Source: Tolypeutes matacus
Taxonomy: Eukaryota; Chordata; Mammalia; Cingulata; Chlamyphoridae
Assembly: GCA_026826555.1 (NCBI GenBank)
Contig: JAKSZT010054396.1
Coordinates: forward strand, 11,955,009 to 12,019,008
Direction: 5' to 3'
Length of the DNA: 64,000 nt
Shown: one piece after another, positions 42,888-54,900 of the stretch
Numbering within the stretch: position 1 is the first letter of the stretch
How the letters are laid out: the number at the start of each line of letters is the position of its first letter
Translations under genes and position numbers: made by a program
The notes under the pieces: model-generated
Databases searched by the model: none
Told to the model about the DNA's origin: nothing
What the model saw: only the letters and a program-made list of their open reading frames with translations

Positions 42888-43037
42888 ATGAGGATGAATT
42901 CAAGACAGCCTTTCCTGGGCTTGAAAACTTGACTGATTAATTTTTTAAAGGAAAAGTCTTCCTTTCACTCCAGGGAGATAGCAAACAGCAAGCAAGATGG
43001 CATTATCCAACTGTAGCAAAGAATAACAAGCAATGAA

Positions 43038-43079
43038 AATAAATTGCTTCAGCCATATTATTAGCATGTCTTTAATAAA
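43038..43079 (+). promoter_or_regulatory. CALML4: CALML4 polyadenylation signals
   Basis: AATAAA at 43038-43043 and again at 43074-43079, 150-190 bases after the stop. Either would give a short 3' UTR. Confidence 0.75.
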
Positions 43080-45020
43080 TGAGATTTTTATTGATTTTAG
43101 TAACTACCATTAGTCTAGCACTTCACAGCACAGAAGGAGCCTGTGGTTTGGAGTTGGGCCTAGGTTCCAGTCCTGGCTCTGCTGTTTTCCAGCTATGTGA
43201 CTTTGGGCAAATAATTTCACCCCTCAAAGGTCCTCACTGAAGTTGGATTCCTGCTGAGAGGATGGACTAAGAAAATGCCTAGAAAATACCTTTGCAAACT
43301 ATAGAGCACTGAGCAGTCCTGAGATACCATGGTAGTGTTTCTCCAAGAAAGGACAATCTGCCAAAATACCATTTTCTGTATTCGGGTGCTGGAACCATCT
43401 TACACATTTCCAAGAAAAAGCCAATGCTGAGAAATAGCAACAACCAAAGAGCTAAATACAAACTAACTTATGGTAATATTTCTTGGAGCACCACAGGGCC
43501 ACTTATAAATTCTCATTTTCATCTCATCAGACCATAGTTGAGGATATTCATTCATAGACACAAAGTATAGAGTAAAAACATTTGTGTTCAAATGAGGAAG
43601 CATCAGCTAAGTAGTGGGAAGTGAGCTGACTTTACATCCTCACATCAAAGGAAACTAGAGGAGCCCTTTTGGACACGTTCCTGTCAGAGACTCGAGCTTC
43701 CTCCCAGGCTGTGTTGTAAGGTGGAGAAAGGGATTCATGGGCTAGGATGGTGTGCTCATGTGGTAGTGGGCTCAAACTGATCTTGGCCCTGACCCTCTTC
43801 CCCAAGACTGCTAGAAGAGGGCCAGCTACAGTCTATTTGAGCCTGCAGCCAAGGCCAGAGATTCAGGAAGAGATCTGGAAAACAGTACTAGGGGTACCGG
43901 TCCTTTAGGGAGCTCTTCTAGCTCAACTGACTTTGAGTGAGTTATGTAGCCAGGAGGTGCTGTGAGCTGGTGCTGCCTGGGCTTCAGAGGTAGATGCCCA
44001 GGCCCTCATCAAATTTGCAGATCCATTAGTATTGTCAGCACAATCCTAAAAAGGGGCTGGAGTCACATACCAGCATACAGAAGGGGTGGACAAGCTATAG
44101 GTACAAAGATTTTCACCCTTATGTGCATCAAAATTTGGCTCTCTGGGCTGTGGCTTTGTTTAACGGTGCCTTAATGGCTAAAGCAACACCAAATCAAGAA
44201 AGGGGTGTGTCTTTTGGAAAGTTATACAAGACAAATTTTTACTAAGGGTCAGGCACTGGGGAAACTACAGGGAATAAGACAGTCATGGTCTTACCAAACT
44301 AGCTCATGATGCTGTGCAGCTCCAGATGCAACCGAGGTCCTGACAAAAGAAATACTTTTTCCCCAATGTTGTAATTACCAATTGGAATGAGTAGGAATTC
44401 CCAGGAGCTGCAAAGAGAGGTTTCGTGGGGGACAGGCAGTTAATGGCCCAAATACCAACTAAGTGAAGTTGTGATATACAGCTGTGGGGGGAAGTATAGC
44501 TTGCTCAAAACACACAGCTGGTGTCGAGTGGTCATTAGAACCTGGGCTCCTCTTTGCTAATGGAGGCTGTACATTCCTAATTAAGGGTGCTCAGTGGCTA
44601 GGACCTTGAGATCTTATAAAGTGTTCTGGTTTAAACCCTTACTAGAAAAGGCTGTTACACTACCCACTACTCCTGTCCTGGTTTCACACTCATTCCTGAA
44701 ATTCCAATTGGATTACCTAGCACCTTGAGTTATTTACAAAAAAGTCCTCGGTGCTCTTACCACTCAAATGGCAGATATTAAAACGATTTAAAACTAAGCA
44801 GATGCTGTGGTTCATTACAAAGCAAGTCATATTTCAATAAGCAGGAGAAATGATTGCAGTACATTCATTACTTACCTCAAAGCATGTTGTAAGAGAATTA
44901 GTTACTTGTCATGCTTTGAAATCTCTGGATGAAAGGTGCTTTGGAAGCACAAAGAATTATTTTTTCTCATAGGGGTTGTCGCCTTGTATATCCAGCAGTA
45001 TATTTTACAGAAGACAAATT
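43080..45020. other. CALML4-PIAS1 convergent intergenic region
   Basis: A MIR lies at about 43120-43250 (CAGCTATGTGACTTTGGGCAAAT). The remainder has no recognised repeat or gene. It separates two genes transcribed toward each other. Confidence 0.6.
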
Positions 45021-48000
45021 AACTGAAGGCTTTCCTTTATTACATCTAAAGAGCTCTACATAAACAGGTAACATTCAATAGGTAAACATTTTTTTTCCAA
45101 TGCAGGTAATAAATATTTTCACTTGGTACTTTTATACAAACTGACATTAGTCTACTATACATTTTTAAAAGCCATTTTACTGGTTTGGCATGCGGTATGG
45201 AAATTCTAAGAGAGAAAGTTTTAAGGCAATGAATCACAGATTTAAGTTCATGGAATTTATGGTAACTTTTATATCTGTTTATATACATTTCCCCCTTTGT
45301 TATTAAACAGTTAACAGCAGCACACTCTGGGACCACCAGCTCTTCACCCTCCCTCTTTTTTGAAATTAAAGTTTTGTGTTTTTTAAAATTAAAAAACAGA
45401 ATTCAACATGTATAGATAAAGTAAAATTCTTACTAAAATAACTTCAAATATGCTTTAAAGTCCCAAAGATCTTTAAGTATTTTACGTATTTAAAATTTAA
45501 TTATCTTAAAAACAATGTTCTTTCAACAGTTATTAGTTTAAAATTGGATAGAATTTCATTCTGTTTCAGACATCTGACTCAAAGGAAAATCTGCCAAGAA
45601 ATCACATTTTTCAGAAGCTTAGGTGAATCTTTCCTAAGTCAGTAATGATAGAGAATTGTGATAATGACTAAATTAAGAGAAGTAGAAACATTTTAATGCT
45701 CAAAATAAATTAGTCGACCAAGTGTGGCATGGTTAAAGTTCAGAGATTGTTTTAAAAAGAAGTGTCCAATAATGCCCACAAAGTTATTAAAAGCCACTTC
45801 AACCCTGCTAGTCAAACAGCTATTTTATCGGATGTGTGCATACATACACACATACACATAGTACTGTACAGAAACACATATACAAACATATGCACACCTA
45901 TTATGAAAAACCAAGGCAAGGTGAATGCTGGCAACTTGCCTAAAGATTCTAAGGATCACCATCTGTCCATAGACAGGATGTGAGGAGATGAGGGTGGGCT
46001 AAGGAAAAAAGAGATGAAATGACTATGAGCTTTCTTCCTTTTTTTTTTTTTAAACTCAGGAGATAAAGATGCAGTGCATGACTGTACCAATAATAATCAC
46101 TGATCATGAAAGTCATGGTATTAACCATGAGGCCAACAGAGTGATTAACTACTACTAACATAACATTTTGAAAAGTCAACAACTGAAGAAAACAAACTCC
46201 TCACAGAGCGGAATGAACTAAAATAAAAAGATAACCGAATGGTTAATTTCACCCACGTAGACATGACCAAAGCCACTGTACATTTCTCCCTATTATCTAT
46301 TCTTCCCTTAGGTTGGTATAATGCAGGACACTGAAGGAAACTAACTTCCTCCAAAACTGGGCTGAAGAAAGTAGAGGGATGGATTTTCAAATGGATCATT
46401 CAAAGAGTTTGTAATTCAGCATCATACACAATGTTATTGATCAGAATTTTGAGACCACTAACAACAATGACAGAAAAAGGAAAGAAAAATAAAACAGGAT
46501 AAAAAGAAAACTATTCCTTTTAACCTTAGGTAGTTGAATTAATAGAAATGTGTCCTACTGCAATGTGAATTAAGAAACAACTCTCCACAATTTAGTAAAT
46601 TCTACCCCAATCTGAATTTAGATACAAATTATGGTACTGTTGGCTATTAGCCTAAATTAATATGGCAATGAGTATTCCTAAAGTGTTTATTCATAATACC
46701 AGATTCATTAAAAAATATAACTATTTCCTGAATCTGTTGTTTCTTTTTTTAATTGCAAATTGTTTAGTGACTATGCTCAGCCATTTATGTGTGGTATACA
46801 CATGCGTAGGGGAAGACTATATAACTCGTCAGTCACACACACTTATCTATAAATACATATATACACACACATATACATATCAACACCAACTTTTTTTTTC
46901 AAAATTCAAGTCAACAATTTAGTGGCAGAGAGATGCTGTGAGAACAGACATTATTTTTAGATGCCACACAGTCATGTGAACCATTAAATTTACCATACAA
47001 CTGAAGATACAGCCATCTTGAATTCTACCTGGATTAAAATAGATTTAAAAAGACAAGTTTATACAGAAAATGTGGTCCTTCATCAACTCTGAGAATGACT
47101 CACTGACATTAACAGTTGTGATATAAAAGTCCAGTCAGGAAAACTGGCAATTGTTATGCCCTTTAACTTTTCTGTTACACCTGTACTCTCAATTGGCTAT
47201 AAAAATATTTCCCATACCTGAGAATGTAACACTTTTTCCAATGAAGATTTTGGGACACAAGTAGAACCACTTTTCCTTCCCTTGAACCCTCACTTGTCTC
47301 CTAAAAAAGCTTTCAACATATTTACATGTTCCATTATTAATAAGAATAGATCAGACTAATCTATGAATTCTAAAAAAACATCCCCTATGTTTTTAAAAGG
47401 TGAAGAAAAACAAAATAAACAAGGTAGATAGGCTAAGAAAATAAGTACACTCAGAACCAGAGAGTAAAACTAAGGATTTTAAATTTCAACAGTTTATCAA
47501 AGAGATGTCTATAGATTGACATACGTGGATGCACTGTGCATTGTATTTTCCAAACAGAATTTACTTTTAGGATAAATGTCTATCTTTGTTTTTTTCAGGT
47601 GACCATAACCTTACCTTTGTCAGCTGCGCAAGACACGCAACAGGGCCTTCTAAACTATTTTTACTTCCTACTTTGGTATGAAGGATCTTGTTACCCTGTG
47701 GCCAAAAAAGCAGGTGTTCACAGACTTGAATTAAATACACAATACTAACAATCCAGATTTAAAATAAAGAACTAACGTGTATTATTCACAGGTCTGCCAA
47801 GCCTACTCCTTATCCTGACAGCTTCAGTCCAACATCTTTAAAATATATCCTCAGGGGGTATGTAACAAATAAGGAAGATATGTGATGGAGAACATGCAAT
47901 TGGGATAGTCAATAAAGATGCTTACATGTGAGATCAAAACCTTCAAAGCACTTTGAAAGAAGCAGGCAACTGATATATCAACTGAATGCAAACTTGGGAG

Positions 48001-48665
48001 GTGAAGGAACAGCAATGACAGGAAAATACACACAGGCGCACACACTGAACACATACCAAGCTAGGTCCTGAAAATACAGAGGGAATGCAGTGGGACAGAT
48101 GAGATTTATAACTTAAGGCTGGATAAAATATGCACACACTCACACAAACAGAACCCAACTCTGTCAATTTTAGAAAATGGAAATTAAACCTATTTTTCCC
48201 CCAACCCCCACCCCACAACAAAGAAAAGCCCACAATTTAAAAGTTCATACATGCAATTACTTTTCTGTTTTTGCAAATAAAATAATGCCATTTTTCTGAA
48301 GTAAAATAAAACCAAAACCATTGGACAAATGATGAAAAAAATCTTCAGAATCCAGAAAAAATGAACTGAAGGTAGGTGCTTTTTTTTTTCTTTTTTTTCT
48401 TTTCTTTTCTTTTTTTTTTCTTTTTTTCTTTTTTAAACAAGTGTTTTACCAGACAGGCAGTCTTAGATTTATATACAAAAGTAAAACTGAAAATATAGTT
48501 TTGTTCTCTGTACATTTCTTTTAATTTTTTCCCTAAAAAAAGGAAAAAAACACACGCTTGTGTACTTTTCTGAACAGAATAAGGTAAAACAGAGCACAAA
48601 GTTCTCTTCTTTCTGCCAAGTTCATTTAATCTGGGGTGGGGATGGGAGCAGCAAGGGCAAGGGAA
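45021..48665 (-). other. PIAS1: Probable PIAS1 3' UTR
   Basis: About 3.6 kb of AT-rich sequence almost free of recognised transposons runs leftward from the PIAS1 stop to a minus-strand AATAAA (plus TTTATT at 45036-45041). Absence of insertions over this length, next to repeat-rich introns, fits a constrained long 3' UTR. A purine tract (minus strand) lies at 48380-48436. The UTR end is inferred. Confidence 0.5.
45036..45041 (-). promoter_or_regulatory. PIAS1: Candidate PIAS1 distal polyadenylation hexamer
   Basis: AATAAA on the minus strand in the context TAGATGTAATAAAGGAAAGCC. Other hexamers nearer the stop cannot be excluded as alternatives. Confidence 0.45.
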
Positions 48666-48959
48666 TCAATCCAATGAAATAATGTCTGGTATGATGCCGA
48701 AGATGGATGCTGTGTCCGTGCTACTCCTGTTGGTGACAGTGTGGCTATGGCTCTCCCGTAGGCTGTTGGAGGACACGAGGCTGCTGTTACTGCCACTACT
48801 GCTCCCATTGGTGGTTGGCAGAGAAGTACTGCCTCCTGCACTTAACTGATCAAGAAACATCTGCGAGGAGGTATACGGAAAAAACCGAGACGAGTGTAAG
48901 AGGTCTTGATCATCTGAAACGGCTGCTGCGGCAGCAGCAAGGAGGGAGGTGTTGTAATG
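48666..48959 (-). CDS. PIAS1: PIAS1 exon 14 (terminal coding)
   Basis: It encodes residues 555-651, from [20 protein letters not shown] through the Ser-rich tail to the stop TGA at 48668-48666. The acceptor on the minus strand is CCCCCTCTAG. Confidence 0.97.
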   Translation of the reverse strand, partial: HYNTSLLAAAAAAVSDDQDLLHSSRFFPYTSSQMFLDQLSAGGSTSLPTTNGSSSGSNSSLVSSNSLRESHSHTVTNRSSTDTASIFGIIPDIISLD

Positions 48960-51900
48960 CTAGAGGGGGAAATACAAGATTTTTAAAATGTTAATTATTC
49001 TTAAAAATTAATAATTTTTATTCTTGGCAGAATAAAGTCTGATTCTATTCTGAACATATTCAAAATCTAGGGTATTCTGAGTATCTGGTGTTTCTGTGAT
49101 ATTTTATAAGACATTTTGCAAAATCAAATGGCCTCATTTAATGATCTTTGACACTGAAACTTTTATATATTTGAAGCTAGACCAAAAAATCTGAAATAAA
49201 AATTTTGTTGGTCTTTGTTTTAATTTGTATTGCAAACAATTCTCAAAGTTCTACTTCCAAAGAGGCATATACTCAGAAGCAGCAGGAAAGAAAACAATTG
49301 ACTCTCTTTCTCTTAAGGAAATATTTGGCCAAGTTAACATGATTCACTGCCCACTTTGTTTTCTTTTTCTTTTTCTTTTTAGGAGGTATGAGGGACTGAA
49401 CCCAGGACCTTGTACAAGGGAAGCCGGCAATCATCCACTGAGCCATATCTGCTCCCCAATCCACTGTTTCTTTATAAAGCAGTATCAGAAAGCAACAAAT
49501 AGACAATATTCTTACTATATACTTGGCATAGCCGAAATATAGAGATCTTTATTTAAATTCTTAAAACTTTAACAATATAATGGGTATGGCCACTCTGCAA
49601 TTTCTATGGAACTTATTATTTTCTTTTCTTGGCTACATATTATATACTTTTAAATATTTTCATGAACAATTAAAATAACAGTAATATTTTTATATAGCAT
49701 ACCTGATTGTCTCCTGATAAGAAAGGAAAGAAATCTAATCCTGTAGGGGAAATAAAATTGTTTTAGTTTTAGGAAAAGAAAAAAAGAAAAAATCCCCCCA
49801 AATGCCTCAAAATATTTCAAAAATAAGTATCTATCCTAAATGCTGTATCATTTAGAACTAATACAAAGAGATGAATGAGTAAGTTTTATGCTCTCTCCTA
49901 TGTCTAGATTACTGAGGCTGAAACCCAATTTAGCAATGATTTCCACTCCCTATGACTTCACCTATGGCACCTGGGCTGTTTTCACCCGGTTAGCTCTAAC
50001 ACTGATCCCCTCAATGGGCACAACACTTTCCACAAAAATACTTGCACTGACTTCTCTTAAGTAACCTTTCAATCTCCTCTATTCCTCACAAGCACCTCAT
50101 GAGGTATGTAATTATTTTTGCCCTCATTTTTCAGAGGAGAAAGTTTGAAGTTAAAAGAGTTTAAACAAGTTGTAGCACAGATTTTCTGTTTTCAATTGCT
50201 CTTTCTCAAAAATGCTCACTTGCTACCTTCTGTACCAGATTCTAATTCAGAGACATTCCAGTGGCACAAGGAGGGAAGAGATCTGAGAGAAGGCCTGAGA
50301 GTTGGGGGTGGCGGCTATTATTAGGACCAGCCCAGATCCCTGATTGCCAGGGATTTGCTACAAGCAAGCCCCTTCCAATCCACATTCTTTTCCATTATCA
50401 CCCAATGTGTAATGTGAGGAAGACCAAGTTAACTAAGGTGAATGAAATGCCTCATTAGGATATCTAAATGGGATAGTATAAGTAGACAGATTTTAAAAAT
50501 ATGTCGGACTTCTGGGAAGATGGCAGACTAGTAAGACACAGGAATCTCTTCTCCAGAAAAATAGCTAGAGAACAGGCTGAAACAGCCCCAAAAAAGATCT
50601 TCTAGGGTTTAGGACAGCAGGTGAAGGCTGCACACCACCCAGAGGAGAGAAGGACAAAAGAGGAAAATCATGAGGACAGAACTCTGAGTTGGAACCTTTA
50701 GTGTGGGGGAGGGTGCCTGCAGCAGCACCCTCCCCCATACTAAAGACTCTTTAGAATTCTCTGGCCTCTGGGCCTGTGACTACAGACAAAGGGAGCTCCA
50801 GGGATCTACCACCCCAGGAAAGGGGAGAGAGAGGGACACAGCCTAAGGCTGACTCAGCTTTTGACTCACAAATTTGGTCTGTTGTGTCCCAAGAGCCCTT
50901 CCAGGCCATTGTTTGCCTTGGAGCCTGCAAGGGGCTAAAGATATACAACCCTCCCAATCTCCTTCTCTACTAACAGGGACTGATTGTTGAGAATTCAGAA
51001 GGGAGTGGAAATATTTCCTAGCCTGGAAAAGGGAGGGCACTGCCAGAGAAGGCTAGAGAACTGTCTCAGAGAAAGTTTGAATTACAAGGCTCCTAGCAAC
51101 AAATACACTCTGACCAGGCACTGAATTGAGAGCTGCCAAAGAGTACCATCTCCTGGCAGACCAAGGAAGTGTACAAGAAAATTAAAAATAAGTAGGAGAG
51201 GCTTTTTCTGGCCTCTATAGCCTCCCTGCCCAAGGCCCTAGGAAGCAACTCTACAGCTAATTACTGGGTCCAGTGCCCAGTTTTGAGCAACCAGCAGGAT
51301 AATCCTAATAATGCAGGTCAAGCCAAAAATCAAAGAGCTGTGGTAAGTCATAGCTTCCTGCCTACAAAAGAGAAAGAGACTAAGCAGCTGAGTAAACTAC
51401 ATCCTAAACAGATGCCTGAACACCAGCAAAAAATTACGAGCTATAGTAAGAAAATAAAAATATGTCAACACAAATACTCAGAGTTAGGTTGGGTGGAGAT
51501 CCACCCACTGTCTACACCAAAAGAGACTACAACATAAGGGCCTGCAAAATGTGTAGCACTGTGGTTCTTAATGATTTTATAATGGGCTGAGTGAGATAAG
51601 GGCTGCACTGTCCAAAAGAATAGCTGCTAATCACATATGGCTATTTAAAAATTTATTAAAGATTACGTAAAATAAAAAATTCAATTCTTCAGTCACACTA
51701 GCCATATTTGAAGTACTCAACAAGCACACATGGCTAGTGGCTACTATACTGCCAGTACAGATTTAGAGCATTTCCCTCACTGCAGAAAGCTCTACTGAAC
51801 AGTGCTGAAATGGGGTTCTCATACAATCACTAAGAACCCACTCAACTTTTCCAGGCCCCAAGTCCATCCAGCGGGCCTGGATTATTCTACAGGGTCCTAG

Positions 51901-54900
51901 AGCCTAAGCTTAGGTTAGAGTCTTGATCAGACTAGCCAGTTTATGACGGCAGACCCTGCCAGTGGGTTGGTTAAAGAGGATCCACAAGTCTTCTCGCCTA
52001 GAGGGATATGGGTCTGGTCATGCTGGGGTGGAACTAAAGAGGCTAGGAAGGAAGTGAGATTTGCTGCATGGAGACCTATCTCTCCTACTGGTAAAAACAA
52101 TAAAAATGATTGTGTTTATGTACAGAACATAGTGAGAAAAGCAGGGACTGACAGGACCTAACATTCAAACAAGGTTGAAAGCCACTGGATTCTTAAACAG
52201 CCTTTAAAATAAATGCCCAACAAGAAAGTAACAATTGAAACTTATGACATAAAATATCCACACACTTGTCACACAAAAAATTTCTCATTCTTATTTTAGT
52301 TAGTCGTTTGCAAAGCCTTAAGAAAGAGGCTTCCTAGTTAGGTGATTCCCTCCATCCCCATCTCCAACTCAAGATCTTCTTAAAACAAAATCCTTTTAGA
52401 AGGGACTCATGCTTACTTTCACCTAAGGGATTTTGCATAATGGCACATTCTTTACTGAGAACAAGCCAACTGATGACCAAACAATTTAAACAAACAATAT
52501 TCAAATTACTTCTCTTGTATTTAAATAGATCATTAATTAAGAAGACAAAAGCAAGTTGCAGGAAAAAAAAAAAAAACACTAAAAAACAAAAAACCTTTGT
52601 GTGTATATATCTTTCTTACATGTAGAAAAAGGTCTGGAAAGATATCTAACAAACTGTTAAGAGCAGCTGGAACTTCTAGGAAGTGGGATTGGGTGAGGTG
52701 TAGAGGGAAGTGTTTATGTTTTACAATTGAATTTTCTACAATAAGCACATATGGCTTTTTGTAATGAAAAAAAGAAAAGCTGTTCATAGACTATATGGCC
52801 AATATACAAATTATTAAATTACAAAGATACATATGAACTAATAATTCTTTTTGATAATGCAAATGATAACTGTGAACTCAAAATATATTGTACAAATGAG
52901 TGCACTGACATTTCAAACTACTTTTAAAAAGGATAAGGTTCACTGGAGCAAAAATTCAAAATTTCAAATATCTCAATTCAGCACTATCTAAAAAATATAA
53001 CATAGTTACTCACAATGCCTGCTGCATTATAAATGGAATCAGGAAACAGAAAATAGAATGTTCATAAATTTAAAAATTCAAAGCATTATATTCGAAGTCA
53101 TCCAAAATGACTTGCAGAATACTTTGAAGCTCACAAAACCTAAAGATCATTGCACTAGTTTTACCACTGGTAGTAAAACACTGGCTACAGATGATAGCAC
53201 AACCAGGGACCTGGGTCTGTATTTATCTCTCAGTTTTCTGGGTTCAGACCCCTATTCCCCTAATCCTTCAATTCTTCCTTAGACTCACTCAGAAAAGGAT
53301 ATAAATCAAAGGCATTCATAATGCTAACTGGCAATGCAGAAGAGCTGGTGACTCACCTTGTAAATCATAAGGCATGGGTGTCATGTGGAAAGGATGCCTG
53401 TAGTCTTGGATGAGGGATGTGTTGATGTAGCTCGTGTCTACGGCAGGGAGGCTTGGGGTGCGGGACACAGGAGATGCTTGATGAGGAAGACTTAAAATGC
53501 TATGAGGAAAGGTGTGCATAATTTTCATGAGTCAGTTGAACTTTTAAGTTTAACAAACAAAGGATCTCACAATGACCTCTAGTTTTGGGGCTGGAAATAA
53601 AAATAAAACGCAAGCAAAGCAATGTATAAACCATAACTATTAAATAATTTGGAGGAGTGGACGTAGCTCAAGTGCTTAAGCGCCTGCTTCCCATGCACGA
53701 GGTCCTGATGAGATCACCGGTATCACCTAAAAACAAACAAACAAACGAAGAAAAACAACTCTCTCTGGGGAGCAGATGTAGCTCAGTGGTTAAGCACCTG
53801 CTTCCCATGTATGAGGTCCTGGGTTCAATCCCTGATACCACCAAAAAACAAAACAAAACAAAACAAAACACAAAACTTTGTAGCATTGTAAAGAGGCTAT
53901 AGGGAGAAGCATTCAAAAATCACTTGCTGGGGGATGGATGTGGCTCAAATGGTTGGGCGTCCATCTTCCATATGGAGGGATTTGGGTTCGATCCCCAGGA
54001 CCTCCCAGTAAAAAAAAAAAAAAAAAAAAATCACTTGCTATCTTTGGAACATCATCACCTACACTTTCAGAATGCAGGGGAAAGGTATGGCTAAGCCAAT
54101 TCAATGGGGTATGAGTGAAAGGTTATCTACAGCAGAGGACATTCTAAACCCTTTTAAAAACCAGCACTGGAGTTTGGCTAGTAAAAAGGACAGATAATTC
54201 CTAACAAAGAAAACACATATAGATTGGGGGAATGTAGCAATCTGAGCAGTTAAGATTTTACAGCTGGTCCACCAGACTTGTTAACTTCATCAGAACAAAA
54301 ATTGGGACTTTTTTCTGATGACTGCCACCAGCAGCAGCAGACTGCAATAAAAGGCCCACAGAATTAATGGAGGCAGCAAGACAAGCAGAAAACACACTCC
54401 AAAATGAATAGGTGATAGAGAGTTTTAAAAGAGAAAAGAAAAGAGGGACCTCTAGAAGAATAGGATGGCATGTTTAACTGAATGATCAAAATAAAAAGAG
54501 CCTGTCTTTTGTTTATAAAACTTCATTTATAGTACTTGGGGTGTGGAATGCAATTTCAATAGTACACAGTATTTCAAAAAACGACAAAGTATGATTTCCA
54601 GGAACAGAGCTCTAGTTATGGCCATCTACCACATTTATGTGAATGGAGTATGAAGCATAAAATACACTCTCATCAGTCTCATAAAAAATGTTCATCTAAT
54701 GAAACTTTAATTAAACCTCTACCATCTGTAAAAAGTACCACTTTCCATTAGCTATCTCTTCTGACAGGCCTAAGGGATTACAAAGAGAAGAAAGCAGTTG
54801 AAATGCTAGTCTTTTAGAACATCTCAGTATACCAAATAGTACAGAAAATTTCTGCCTGAAGTACTAAACTAGAAGCACACTCAGTGGCTGAAGACAAAAA

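Larger units (their letters stand above)
49741..53356. other. PIAS1: PIAS1 intron 12
   Basis: It holds an L1 5' UTR fragment (50503-51545), a hAT-type MITE (about 51600-51830) and an L1-like AT-rich end near 52600-52780. 49750-50500 and 51830-53350 are otherwise unrecognised. Confidence 0.6.

Noticed and set aside
53767..53842. tRNA-Ala-like gene
   Set aside because: A and B boxes and the acceptor end look tRNA-like, but the anticodon loop reads CTTCCCATG, an A-rich tail follows, and the same head recurs dozens of times. It is a SINE head.
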